Of a stretch of 6,264 nucleotides of DNA, positions 1 to 6,199 are shown piece by piece (within the stretch, counting starts at the first letter, position 1; each line of letters starts with the position of its first letter). Position numbers and translations under genes: made by a program. Under the pieces are notes generated by a model. The model ran no database searches. It saw nothing but the letters and a program-made list of their open reading frames with translations, and was not told where the DNA came from. The DNA is from Acidobacteriota bacterium (GTDB lineage Bacteria; Acidobacteriota; Blastocatellia; Pyrinomonadales; Pyrinomonadaceae). Location: positions 1-6,264 of the forward strand of contig JACCRD010000069.1 of NCBI GenBank assembly GCA_013813755.1, read 5' to 3'.

Positions 1-1770
1 GCTTTAACGATTATAAGCGACTGCTTAAAAAGCATTAAGCAAAAAACAAATGTCGAAATTGATTGGAGCCGAATTGCGCTCGATGACGAAAAGACAATGA
101 CGCTTTTCGGTGAAGGTCGGACTGAAGCGATTTTCCAATTTGAATCGGCAGGAATGCAGGAAATTTGTCGTCGCTTAAAGCCCAAAGAATTAGAGGACTT
201 ATCAGCTCTCAACGCGCTCTACCGCCCGGGTCCGCTCGACGGCGGAATGGTCGATGATTTTATCGCGAGACATCGCGGAGAGAAAAAAGTTCAATACATA
301 GTACCGGAAATGAAAGAGATTCTTGAGAATACATATGGCATTTTGGTGTATCAGGAACAAATTATGCAGCTCGCGCAGAAGATTGGCGGCTACAGCCTCG
401 GCGAAGCTGATATGATGCGCCGGGCGATGGGTAAGAAGAATCGTGAAGAGATGGCTCTGCACGAGCGAAAATTTGTTGACGGCGCGATTTCAAAAAATAT
501 CAATCAGAAAAAAGCCGAAGAAATTTTTAATCTGATGGCGCAATTTGCCGATTACGGATTTAACAGAAGTCACAGTGTCGCCTATGCTTATCTCGCTTAC
601 CAGACTGCTTATCTTAAGGCGCATTTTGCTGCTTATTTTTATGCAGCTGTTTTATCGAACGAATCGGACGACGCCGCTAAAGTTTATAAATACTCAAACG
701 AACTCCGGTCCGGCGGGCTTAAACTTCTTCCACCGGATATTAATGAAAGCGACGCTGATTTTACGCCACTCGAAGAAAACGTCAGATTTGGTTTGAGCGC
801 GATCAAAGGACTCGGCGCGGGCAGCGTCCAATCGATTATCAGCGCCCGCCAGAACAGTAAATTTACATCGCTCTATGATTTTACGTCCCGACTCGATCAG
901 GGTTCGATCGGACGGCGCGGACTGGAAACTTTAATTACTGCCGGCGCTTTTGATTCAATCTCGCCTGAAACTCCGCCCAACCTTTGGCGAGCGAAGCTTT
1001 TTGCAGGAATCGACGGCGCGGTTTCGCAGGGACAAAAATTTTGGACTGATAAAATAAGAGGTCAGAATGCGCTTTTTTCGGTTCAGGACAGCAACGAAAC
1101 GATACTTCAACAGGAGTTGCCCGATGTCGAGGCTTGGTCCCAGACCGAGCTTTCGAAACAGGAGAAGGCTTCGGTTGGGTTCTATCTCTCAACCCATCCG
1201 CTGGATGTCTTTGCGGAAACTCTGAAAAATCTAAAAATTCTTAAAATTGCCGAGCAGGTTGATGTGAAGGCAGGCGATAGAATCACTATCGCCGGCATCG
1301 TTTCAGGCTTTCAGGCAAGACACAGCAAGAAAGGCAACCGGTTCTGCATTTTTAGGTTTGAAGATCAATCAGTCGGCGTTAAATGTCTCGCCTGGGCGGA
1401 TATTTTTTCAAAATACGGCGAATTTTTTAAAGATGAAGAACTTTTAATTATTAATGGTAAAGTAGAATCTTCTGAGGGTCAGGAAATAACCCTGATTGTT
1501 GAGGAAGCCAAAAAAATTGCCGATGCCGTGCCGCACAGAGCGCAGGGTGTTTCGATAATTTTGCCGGAAAATAATTTTGGCGAAGAGCTTCTTGAGGATT
1601 TGTTCGGACTCTTGAGCAAAAACAGAGGAAATTGCGAAGTGTTTCTAAGCGTTAAACTTGAGCGCGAAGTGTTTCTGAAAATCCATTCTCAGCCGCTGCG
1701 CGTCCAGGGTTCGAGTAGTCTGGAGACTGATCTGATCCGGAGAGGTTGCCGGGTTATCTGGAATTTTTAG
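1..1770 (+). CDS. dnaE: DNA polymerase III alpha subunit, 3' part (5' end outside window)
   Basis: Catalytic subunit of the replicative polymerase, which extends primers at the fork with the beta clamp. The frame is open from base 1, giving 589 residues, so the first in-frame ATG (97) is not the start. Compared with E. coli DnaE, the window opens just after the segment with the third catalytic aspartate, so the PHP domain and the Asp triad are outside. Visible in order, by residue in this fragment: FQFES (45-49), LYRPGP (73-78), YGILVYQEQ (112-120), RRAMGKK (140-146), YGFNRSHS (185-192), a helix-hairpin-helix stretch with IKGLGAGSV (about 268-276), a likely clamp-binding motif QNALF (355-359), the conserved GFYLSTHPLD (393-402), then an OB-fold (about 426-507) and a short C-terminal domain. 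The C-terminus looks complete and ends in TAG at 1768. accA follows directly, probably in the same transcript, an order also seen in E. coli. Confidence 0.97.
   Translation, partial: ALTIISDCLKSIKQKTNVEIDWSRIALDDEKTMTLFGEGRTEAIFQFESAGMQEICRRLKPKELEDLSALNALYRPGPLDGGMVDDFIARHRGEKKVQYIVPEMKEILENTYGILVYQEQIMQLAQKIGGYSLGEADMMRRAMGKKNREEMALHERKFVDGAISKNINQKKAEEIFNLMAQFADYGFNRSHSVAYAYLAYQTAYLKAHFAAYFYAAVLSNESDDAAKVYKYSNELRSGGLKLLPPDINESDADFTPLEENVRFGLSAIKGLGAGSVQSIISARQNSKFTSLYDFTSRLDQGSIGRRGLETLITAGAFDSISPETPPNLWRAKLFAGIDGAVSQGQKFWTDKIRGQNALFSVQDSNETILQQELPDVEAWSQTELSKQEKASVGFYLSTHPLDVFAETLKNLKILKIAEQVDVKAGDRITIAGIVSGFQARHSKKGNRFCIFRFEDQSVGVKCLAWADIFSKYGEFFKDEELLIINGKVESSEGQEITLIVEEAKKIADAVPHRAQGVSIILPENNFGEELLEDLFGLLSKNRGNCEVFLSVKLEREVFLKIHSQPLRVQGSSSLETDLIRRGCRVIWNF
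1634..1676 (+). repeat. 13-bp direct repeat inside dnaE
   Basis: The 13-base unit GCGAAGTGTTTCT occurs at 1634-1646 and again at 1664-1676, exactly 30 bases apart and in the same frame. It encodes EVFL twice in the C-terminal domain of DnaE. It may be a small ancient in-frame duplication or chance similarity of two neighbouring beta strands. Confidence 0.5.
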
Positions 1771-1802
1771 AGAGTTTTAGAAACAGCCCTTTTTTAATAT
1801 TT

Positions 1803-2639
1803 ATGAAAAATCAATCTGGAAACGCCTTCGAACGAGTTCAGATGGCGAGGCATCCCGAGAGACCTTACACCTCGGATATTTTAGAAACGGTATTTACGGA
1901 TTTCGTGGAAATTCACGGTGATCGAAGATTTGCTGATGACGCCGCGATGATGTGTGGTTTTGCGATGCTTGACGGAAGACAGATCGCCATCGCCGGACAA
2001 CAGAAGGGCAGAGATACCAATCAGCGCCGGTTTCGTAATTTTGGCATGCCGAAGCCCGAAGGATACAGGAAGGCTCTGCGGACTATGAATTTGGCGGAAA
2101 AATTCGGCAGACCGATCATCACCTTTATCGATACGCCCGGCGCTTATCCGGGAATCGATGCCGAAGAGCGCGGGCAAGCTGAAGCAATCGCGTTGAATTT
2201 GCGCGAGATGGCTAATTTAACGGTGCCCGTCATCGCGGTTGTTCTGGGCGAAGGCGGGTCGGGCGGGGCTCTGGCGATTGGAGTTGCAGACCGCGTCTTA
2301 ATGTTGGAAAATGCGGTCTATTCGGTAATTACCCCGGAAGGCTGCGCGGCAATTCTCTGGAAAGATGCGGGACAATCGGCACAAGCCGCGGAAAACTTAA
2401 AGCTGACGGCGAATGATTTAAAAAAAAGCGGGTTGATTGATGAAATTATCCCTGAATTAAAGATCTGGACTTACCCGAAAATCAAAAATTCTAAAATCTC
2501 GGACGAATTTCACAAAACTTCTGAAGAATTAAAAAAAGCCTTAAAAAGAAATTTGGACTTCTTAGATAAGATAGATTCAGCGCAGAGAGTAAAGCAAAAA
2601 TACGATAAGTTCAGAATAATGGGCAGCTACCTGACTTAA
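1803..2639 (+). CDS. accA: Acetyl-CoA carboxylase carboxyltransferase alpha subunit, short N-terminus
   Basis: With AccD it moves the carboxyl group from biotin on AccB to acetyl-CoA, making malonyl-CoA for fatty-acid synthesis in the cytoplasm. From ATG 1803 it has 278 residues. Family motifs: ARHPERPYT (15-23), QQKGRDT (66-72), RNFGMPKPEGYRKA (78-91), FIDTPGAYPG (98-107), the oxyanion loop GEGGSGGALAIG (149-160), YSVITPEGCAAILWKDA (173-189) and LIDEIIPE (211-218). E. coli AccA is about 319 residues and has roughly 50 more before the ARHP motif. Here the frame has a stop (TGA 1728-1730) just upstream, so that helical region is absent. The start is uncertain: TTG 1746, which overlaps dnaE by 25 bases and adds 19 residues beginning PGYLEFLESF, is the alternative. 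It abuts GGAGAGG with no spacer. The GGAH usually following IIPE is also missing. The core fold looks intact. Confidence 0.93.
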   Translation: MKNQSGNAFERVQMARHPERPYTSDILETVFTDFVEIHGDRRFADDAAMMCGFAMLDGRQIAIAGQQKGRDTNQRRFRNFGMPKPEGYRKALRTMNLAEKFGRPIITFIDTPGAYPGIDAEERGQAEAIALNLREMANLTVPVIAVVLGEGGSGGALAIGVADRVLMLENAVYSVITPEGCAAILWKDAGQSAQAAENLKLTANDLKKSGLIDEIIPELKIWTYPKIKNSKISDEFHKTSEELKKALKRNLDFLDKIDSAQRVKQKYDKFRIMGSYLT

Positions 2640-2734
2640 AAATGCAAACTTTAAATTGCAGAACTCAGAATTTGAAAATTTCAGGCTCAATTTTTATAGT
2701 CTGGAAAAGATAATTTAGATTGTATAAATTTAAT

Positions 2735-2801
2735 GCGTGAAGGAGTAAAAATTTTCAGAAGGATAGAACCTCTTAAATTTTTTTTGCTTAATCCTTCACG
2801 C
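2735..2801. terminator. Long imperfect hairpin between convergent accA and ssb; possible bidirectional terminator
   Basis: Outer arms GCGTGAAGGA (2735-2744) and TCCTTCACGC (2792-2801) are perfect 10-bp complements. After one mismatch, TAA (2746-2748) pairs with TTA (2788-2790). Inside, AAAAA (2747-2751) can instead pair with the T tract, TTT (2753-2755) with AAA (2775-2777), and a weak GC-containing stem (2757-2762 with 2769-2773, one bulged A) closes on a 6-nt loop. A run of eight T at 2778-2785 follows the inner stem on the plus strand, and five A at 2747-2751 give a T tract on the minus strand. This suits termination of both accA and ssb. The long outer arms are unusual for a simple terminator, so a small palindromic repeat element is an alternative. 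Confidence 0.5.
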
Positions 2802-2831
2802 AGACTTTAGAAATTTGTTTCTGATCTTGTC

Positions 2832-3281
2832 TTAGAACGGTATGTCATCGTCGTTCGGTGAATTTGCGGACGCGACAGAACCCTGTGGGTTAGAACCTGA
2901 AAAACTGTTTTCGGAATTTGACTCACCAGTATCCTGATTGGATTCATCATTTCGATTGCTGCTTAGAAACTGCATATCGGTCGCGTTCACTTCCAGGCTG
3001 TGTCGGTTATTTCCGTCGCGGTCAGTCCATTCTTCGATCCTGAGACGCCCTTCGATGTATACGGCACTTCCCTTCGTTAAATATTTGGAAGCGTTTTCGG
3101 CTTGTTTCCCCCAGAGAGTGATCTTAAACCATGTGACGACGCTCTGCATCTCACCGGCTTTGTCACGTCTTTTTTCGTTGGTTGCCACAGAGAAATCACA
3201 GACGGCATTGCCCTGCGGCGTGTAACGCAATTCCGGATCACGCCCGAGGTTTCCGACGACAATAATTTTGTTAAATGACAT
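2832..3281 (-). CDS. ssb: Single-stranded DNA-binding protein
   Basis: Coats single-stranded DNA at replication forks and repair sites and recruits partner proteins. It has 149 residues, a usual length. The OB-fold covers about residues 1-107: it opens with MSFNKIIVVGNLGRDPELRY, and contains the WFKITLWGKQAE segment with aromatic residues expected to stack on DNA, then GSAVYIEGRLR and the closing strand LEVNATDMQFL. Residues about 108-142 form a low-complexity Ser/Asn/Gly-rich disordered linker. The acidic tip DDDIPF (144-149) is the canonical partner-docking peptide. ATG at 3281 fits the family N-terminus. Upstream, AGGATGG (3300-3294) is a possible ribosome binding site but sits 12 bases away, longer than ideal. 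It is a single gene, convergent with accA and divergent from the propeller gene. It is not the rpsF-ssb-rpsR arrangement common elsewhere, at least on the visible side. Confidence 0.97.
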   Translation of the reverse strand: MSFNKIIVVGNLGRDPELRYTPQGNAVCDFSVATNEKRRDKAGEMQSVVTWFKITLWGKQAENASKYLTKGSAVYIEGRLRIEEWTDRDGNNRHSLEVNATDMQFLSSNRNDESNQDTGESNSENSFSGSNPQGSVASANSPNDDDIPF

Positions 3282-3401
3282 AAATAATATTTTCCATCCT
3301 TTATAAATTTTAATTTAGCGAACTTTTTGGGATGCCGCGCACATCAATATAACTTATAAAATAATCTGTGTATATAAATTACAGATGAAAATAAAACATC
3401 G
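3282..3401. promoter_or_regulatory. Divergent intergenic spacer, probable promoters for ssb (-) and the propeller gene (+)
   Basis: This 120-bp AT-rich spacer lies between two divergent genes, so both must be promoted here or inside the neighbour. Reading plus, TATAAC (3348-3353) and TATAAA (3355-3360) resemble -10 boxes, but no good -35 box lies 17 bases upstream. Reading minus, several TATA-like stretches occur without a clear partner. The AGGATGG before ssb lies at 3294-3300. I see no operator palindrome. The assignment rests on gene orientation more than on motifs. Confidence 0.35.
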
Positions 3402-4520
3402 ATGGCTCCAAAAAATACGTTTCCATTTAATATAACACCTTCGGTTAAGATTTTAATTCTTTCCTTTTTAATATTTGTGCGAATCGATGCGCAAACACAA
3501 ATTAGAGGTGAACAGAGACCATTTTTATTATCGAATCCCCTTGTCAGATGCTCCCCTGTTTTGACGGGTCAGCCAACAAATATCCTCAGCGCGTCCGATA
3601 ATTCTTTGATAATTTATGCTTCATATCCTGACGGGCTTTTTGAAGCGTTGGATATGAAAACTAAAAGTAAAATCTGGCGAACTGAACTCGGCAGTAAGAT
3701 CAGTTCAAAATCAATTTTAGAAAAAAGTGACAATAAAACACTTTTTATAATGACTGAATCAAATTCTACTGTGATTTGGGCAATCAATGCGGAAACCGGA
3801 ATTGCAAAATGGCGAGTTTCCGTAGCTTCTGTCGCAGGCGGAGAATCTTTTTTGTATCTGTTTCAGAATGCTCTGATTGTTGTATGTAAAAATGGAACAA
3901 TTCTTTCTATTGATAAAAGCACCGGATCAGTAAACTGGAGTAAATCTATAAATTTACCTTTTACTTCAGATCCTTCGTTCATTAAGGATAGTGTATTTTT
4001 GTCAACTTCCGGTCAAACGATTGTAATAGCATTAAGCGACGGTACGATTAGATCGCAGTTTAATACGTCCACTGCAATATATAATTTGTTGGCGCTTAAC
4101 AAAAAGGAATTTATATGGACCGACAAAACCGGCAGATTATTTAACGGAGACAAGTTAAAATTTCGTGCCGGTGCAGAAATAGCGTATCTGAATTTAACTT
4201 CAGACGGAATTTTAATCGCCTCTAATGATAATTTTTTGTATTTCGCTTCAAAGACCGATCAAAAAATACTCTGGAAAAAAAAGCTTGCGGGGAGAGTATT
4301 TCCGAAACCTCTGATTGTTGATAATTTCGCGGTTGTCGCTGTGTCAGGTGAATCTGAGTTATTAATATTCGATTTAAAAAGTGGAAGAATAGTAAATAGC
4401 ATGGCGATTGAGAATGGGGATTTTTTTGCGGAAGATTTTTTTATTGCTTCCGGCAAACTGTTTACTCCGACAAATAAAGGTTTATTCGCTTTTGCCTCAA
4501 CGGTAAACGACTGTTTCTAA
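3402..4520 (+). CDS. Predicted exported PQQ/BamB-like beta-propeller protein
   Basis: 372 residues, function not recognised. The N-terminus looks like a Sec signal or anchor: a polar segment with K4 and K16, a hydrophobic core ILILSFLIFV (17-26), then RIDA before QTQ, allowing cleavage after A30. No lipobox cysteine is present (Cys only at 50, 162 and 371). The rest is a chain of PQQ-like blades, each a short beta strand, an acidic Asp/Thr-Gly or Lys-Ser-Gly turn and often a Trp: ETGIAKW (131-137), STGSVNW (173-179), KTDQKILW (284-291) and KSGRIVNS (326-333), about seven or eight blades up to residue 365. This resembles BamB, the outer-membrane assembly lipoprotein, in size and fold, and PQQ-binding dehydrogenases more loosely. 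No catalytic residues can be named. It is a single gene with its own spacer upstream and a terminator downstream. ATG 3402 is the first usual start after an in-frame TAA at 3375; it has no clear Shine-Dalgarno site. Confidence 0.8.
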   Translation: MAPKNTFPFNITPSVKILILSFLIFVRIDAQTQIRGEQRPFLLSNPLVRCSPVLTGQPTNILSASDNSLIIYASYPDGLFEALDMKTKSKIWRTELGSKISSKSILEKSDNKTLFIMTESNSTVIWAINAETGIAKWRVSVASVAGGESFLYLFQNALIVVCKNGTILSIDKSTGSVNWSKSINLPFTSDPSFIKDSVFLSTSGQTIVIALSDGTIRSQFNTSTAIYNLLALNKKEFIWTDKTGRLFNGDKLKFRAGAEIAYLNLTSDGILIASNDNFLYFASKTDQKILWKKKLAGRVFPKPLIVDNFAVVAVSGESELLIFDLKSGRIVNSMAIENGDFFAEDFFIASGKLFTPTNKGLFAFASTVNDCF

Positions 4521-4545
4521 AAATGAAAGAGAATAAAAGAGTGAG

Positions 4546-4594
4546 AAAAAAGAAGGCTGTAATATTATAATTTTCAGCCTTCCCTTCTATTTTA
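4546..4594. terminator. Hairpin terminator between convergent genes
   Basis: GAAGGCTG (4552-4559) and CAGCCTTC (4575-4582) form a perfect 8-bp stem with a 15-nt AT-rich loop. On the minus strand the stem is followed directly by six T (A run at 4546-4551), a classic intrinsic terminator for the DUF465 gene. On the plus strand it is followed by CCTTCTATTTTA, a weaker T-rich tail that could also stop the propeller gene transcript, whose stop codon lies 31 bases upstream of the stem. Confidence 0.8.
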
Positions 4595-4637
4595 CCATTC
4601 CGACTTAAATATATTCGTAAAAAGCCCGTCTCCAATG

Positions 4638-4868
4638 CTAATGACCTTTTGTATATTCCTGAATCATCGAATATATTTCGTCTTTGACAATTAATTTTTT
4701 CTTTTTAAGAGTAGTCTCCTCTAAGATTTCATCATTGTTTGGATAAGTTAATCCGCTTAATTCGGATAATCTGTCTTCAAATGTCTGGTGTTGTCGAACT
4801 AATTCTCTGAATGCCTGATTTTCCTTTATCAGTTCATTTTTTATTGAGTCTGAAGCAGCTGTTTCCAT
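4638..4868 (-). CDS. DUF465/YdcH-family small coiled-coil protein
   Basis: 76 residues from ATG 4868. The whole protein is two charged amphipathic helices: a first with ENQAFRELVRQHQTFEDRLSEL (broken here as ENQAFREL 16-23 and VRQHQTFEDRL 24-34), a short linker with Tyr-Pro (42-43), and a second rich in Lys and Glu with LKKKKLIVKDEI (54-65). This two-helix pattern with the basic LKKxKL stretch is that of the DUF465 (YdcH) family, widespread and still of unknown function. The frame extends upstream to GTG 4913, but AGGATGG (4883-4877) lies 8 bases before ATG 4868, and residues upstream of it are not family-like, so 4868 is chosen; ATG 4880 is also possible. It is last in the tsaB-rimI block, 131 bp after rimI, and ends just before a strong minus-strand terminator. 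Confidence 0.85.
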   Translation of the reverse strand: METAASDSIKNELIKENQAFRELVRQHQTFEDRLSELSGLTYPNNDEILEETTLKKKKLIVKDEIYSMIQEYTKGH

Positions 4869-4947
4869 TTTTTTTACCATCCTTTTTTTTGAATTTGCCA
4901 AAACATTACTCACGTATTGTGATTTTTGTTATCTAATGTTTGTCTAA

Positions 4948-4982
4948 ATTGTATGTTACATCACCAGCATATTCCGAATCAA
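4948..4982 (-). promoter_or_regulatory. Possible promoter for the DUF465 gene
   Basis: Reading the minus strand, TTGATT (4982-4977) resembles a -35 box. TAACAT (4958-4953) follows after 18 bases as a weak -10 box. A better -10 match, TACAAT (4953-4948), lies too far from it. The 131-bp gap after rimI makes a separate promoter plausible, but the motif match is poor. Confidence 0.25.
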
Positions 4983-4999
4983 GTTTTTGTGCCGGGCAT

Positions 5000-5494
5000 T
5001 TATCCTAAATCCTTCTTCAAAATCCAGGCATTCTCCGACGGTCTCTGATAATAATTTTGTCTCCTGTATTGATAAAAAAAATTATTGTTTTTATAAAAAT
5101 TTATGGCATTCTGATTTGATTCTCTAACCTCCAGCCAAACTGTTCTGACTCCGATATGAGCGGCTTCCTCTAATAATTTTTGTAGTAAATTATTTCCGAT
5201 ATTTTTATTTTGGAAATTCGGTGCTATTACAATAAAAAGAATTTCAGCTTCTTCAAATTTTAGCGAGTTACCATTGTGTGACGATGGACTTATCAGACGC
5301 ATTATTGCAAATCCGATTAAATCTTTGTAAAGGGTTACCATTATCTGTCTGGAATCAGATCGTTTTAGTTCTTCCTGGTAAGCCTCGGTCGTCCATTCGC
5401 TTAAACCACATTCAGATGCTAAATCCGCAATCTTCTGAATATTTTCGAAATCTAATTTTTCAAAAACAAATAAATCTTTCGAAGGCAATTTCAT
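5000..5494 (-). CDS. rimI: RimI-like GNAT N-acetyltransferase
   Basis: GNAT-fold acetyltransferase. RimI in E. coli acetylates the N-terminal alanine of ribosomal protein S18 using acetyl-CoA in the cytoplasm, and relatives act on other N-termini. Of 164 residues, the family features are SEWTTEAYQEEL (32-43, matching the PWS/T segment after the first helix), the AEILFIVIAP strand (83-92), the acetyl-CoA loop QNKNIG (95-100), WLEVRESNQNAINFYK (120-135) and the terminal RQNYYQRPSENA (145-156). E122 and Y134 have the same 12-residue spacing as the catalytic Glu103 and Tyr115 of E. coli RimI. The loop departs from the usual Q/R-x-x-G-x-G/A: the first Gly is Asn98. Its position after tsaB supports RimI rather than another GNAT. 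ATG 5494 directly follows an in-frame TGA, so the start is firm unless a later one is used. No strong ribosome binding site is seen. Confidence 0.88.
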   Translation of the reverse strand: MKLPSKDLFVFEKLDFENIQKIADLASECGLSEWTTEAYQEELKRSDSRQIMVTLYKDLIGFAIMRLISPSSHNGNSLKFEEAEILFIVIAPNFQNKNIGNNLLQKLLEEAAHIGVRTVWLEVRESNQNAINFYKNNNFFYQYRRQNYYQRPSENAWILKKDLG

Positions 5495-5569
5495 TCATTT
5501 AACTTTCAGAGATATTGATGTTTTCATAAGAATTTATCAGACGCATAATATATTTCGTTCCATAAATCT

Positions 5570-6187
5570 TCAACCAATAAGATACAATCCCAGATAGGTG
5601 GAAAGATTTTCTTTTAAGTCAATATATTCCGCAACGGTAAATAATTGGAAACAATTAAGATTATCGGACGCGTTTTTGTTTGAAAGCCCATGATAAATGT
5701 AATTATTATAAGGTGTGTGAACGAGCAAATCTTTAAAAGTTTCTAAGCGGCATCTTACCGCCTTGTCTGAAATTTGACTGATAACATTGTTCTCCGCTCG
5801 AAAAATTTCATACCAAACTTCTACGTCGTTAAACCTAACAGCCGTTACAATGATCCCGTCTTTATTTCTTTTTATTAAAAGCGATTCTAAAACAGAAATT
5901 TCTCTATATTCACAATTTAAAGATTTGGAAAGTCCTCTGCCAAGTGCCTGACCTATTCTTAGACCCGTCAAACCGCCAATCTCTCTGGCAACAATTATCG
6001 TATTTATATTAATTCGCTCAAAATTATTTTTTTTTAGTAATTCGTCAATTCCCAACAAAATATCTTCCGCTTTAGAGATTTCTTTCGCGCCCGTCCAACA
6101 ATCTATTTCGTAATTATTTACAAAGAGAGACAGACTGCCGCCGGCAAAGGCGGTTTCAACCGCTAAAATAATTTTTTCCCCGGTCAT
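5570..6187 (-). CDS. tsaB: tRNA threonylcarbamoyladenosine biosynthesis protein TsaB
   Basis: TsaB is a degenerate ASKHA-fold partner of the enzyme TsaD. TsaB, TsaD and TsaE together transfer threonylcarbamoyl to A37 of ANN-decoding tRNAs (t6A). The protein has 205 residues, slightly short for the family. The N-terminal strand ILAVETAFAGGSLSLF (7-22) matches the family's ILAIDTS start with Thr12 kept. The hallmark segment, normally GPGSFTGLRIG, reads REIGGLTGLRIG (68-79), keeping TGLRIG but losing the first part. The Leu-rich helix ILLGIDELL (43-51) matches the family's LLPLIDELL, without the usual His-Ser-Glu before it. The C-terminal half is weakly conserved, as is normal. It is followed by rimI, the common neighbour. 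The start ATG 6187 has only an AT-rich leader. It lies 12 bases after the stop of the gene upstream, so the two are probably one transcript. Confidence 0.9.
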   Translation of the reverse strand: MTGEKIILAVETAFAGGSLSLFVNNYEIDCWTGAKEISKAEDILLGIDELLKKNNFERININTIIVAREIGGLTGLRIGQALGRGLSKSLNCEYREISVLESLLIKRNKDGIIVTAVRFNDVEVWYEIFRAENNVISQISDKAVRCRLETFKDLLVHTPYNNYIYHGLSNKNASDNLNCFQLFTVAEYIDLKENLSTYLGLYLIG

Positions 6188-6199
6188 TTATTTTTATAT

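Noticed and set aside
33..45. Shared ATTAAGCAAAAAA between the start of the window and the minus strand of the 2735-2801 hairpin
   Set aside because: A 13-base AT-rich match inside coding sequence of dnaE is most likely chance; no extended similarity surrounds it.
202..462. Open frame on the minus strand inside dnaE
   Set aside because: It lies wholly antisense to a clearly conserved part of DnaE and shows no family-like motif. The same applies to antisense frames at 935-1192, 1881-2177 and 4259-4456.
2643..2660. Small inverted repeat TGCAA/TTGCA just after accA
   Set aside because: Only 5 bp with an 8-nt AT loop and no T tract, too weak to call a terminator.
2938..3225. Open frame antisense to ssb
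   Set aside because: ssb on the other strand is unambiguous from its N-terminus to its acidic tip. This frame, and the minus-strand frame at 3077-3262, are shadows.
3385..3435. Short frame from ATG 3385 overlapping the start of the propeller gene
   Set aside because: Only 16 codons, out of frame with the gene. The basic peptide has no hydrophobic core, so it does not give a better signal peptide.
5278..5502. Plus-strand open frame over rimI
   Set aside because: It is antisense to a GNAT protein with conserved catalytic spacing and has no recognisable features.
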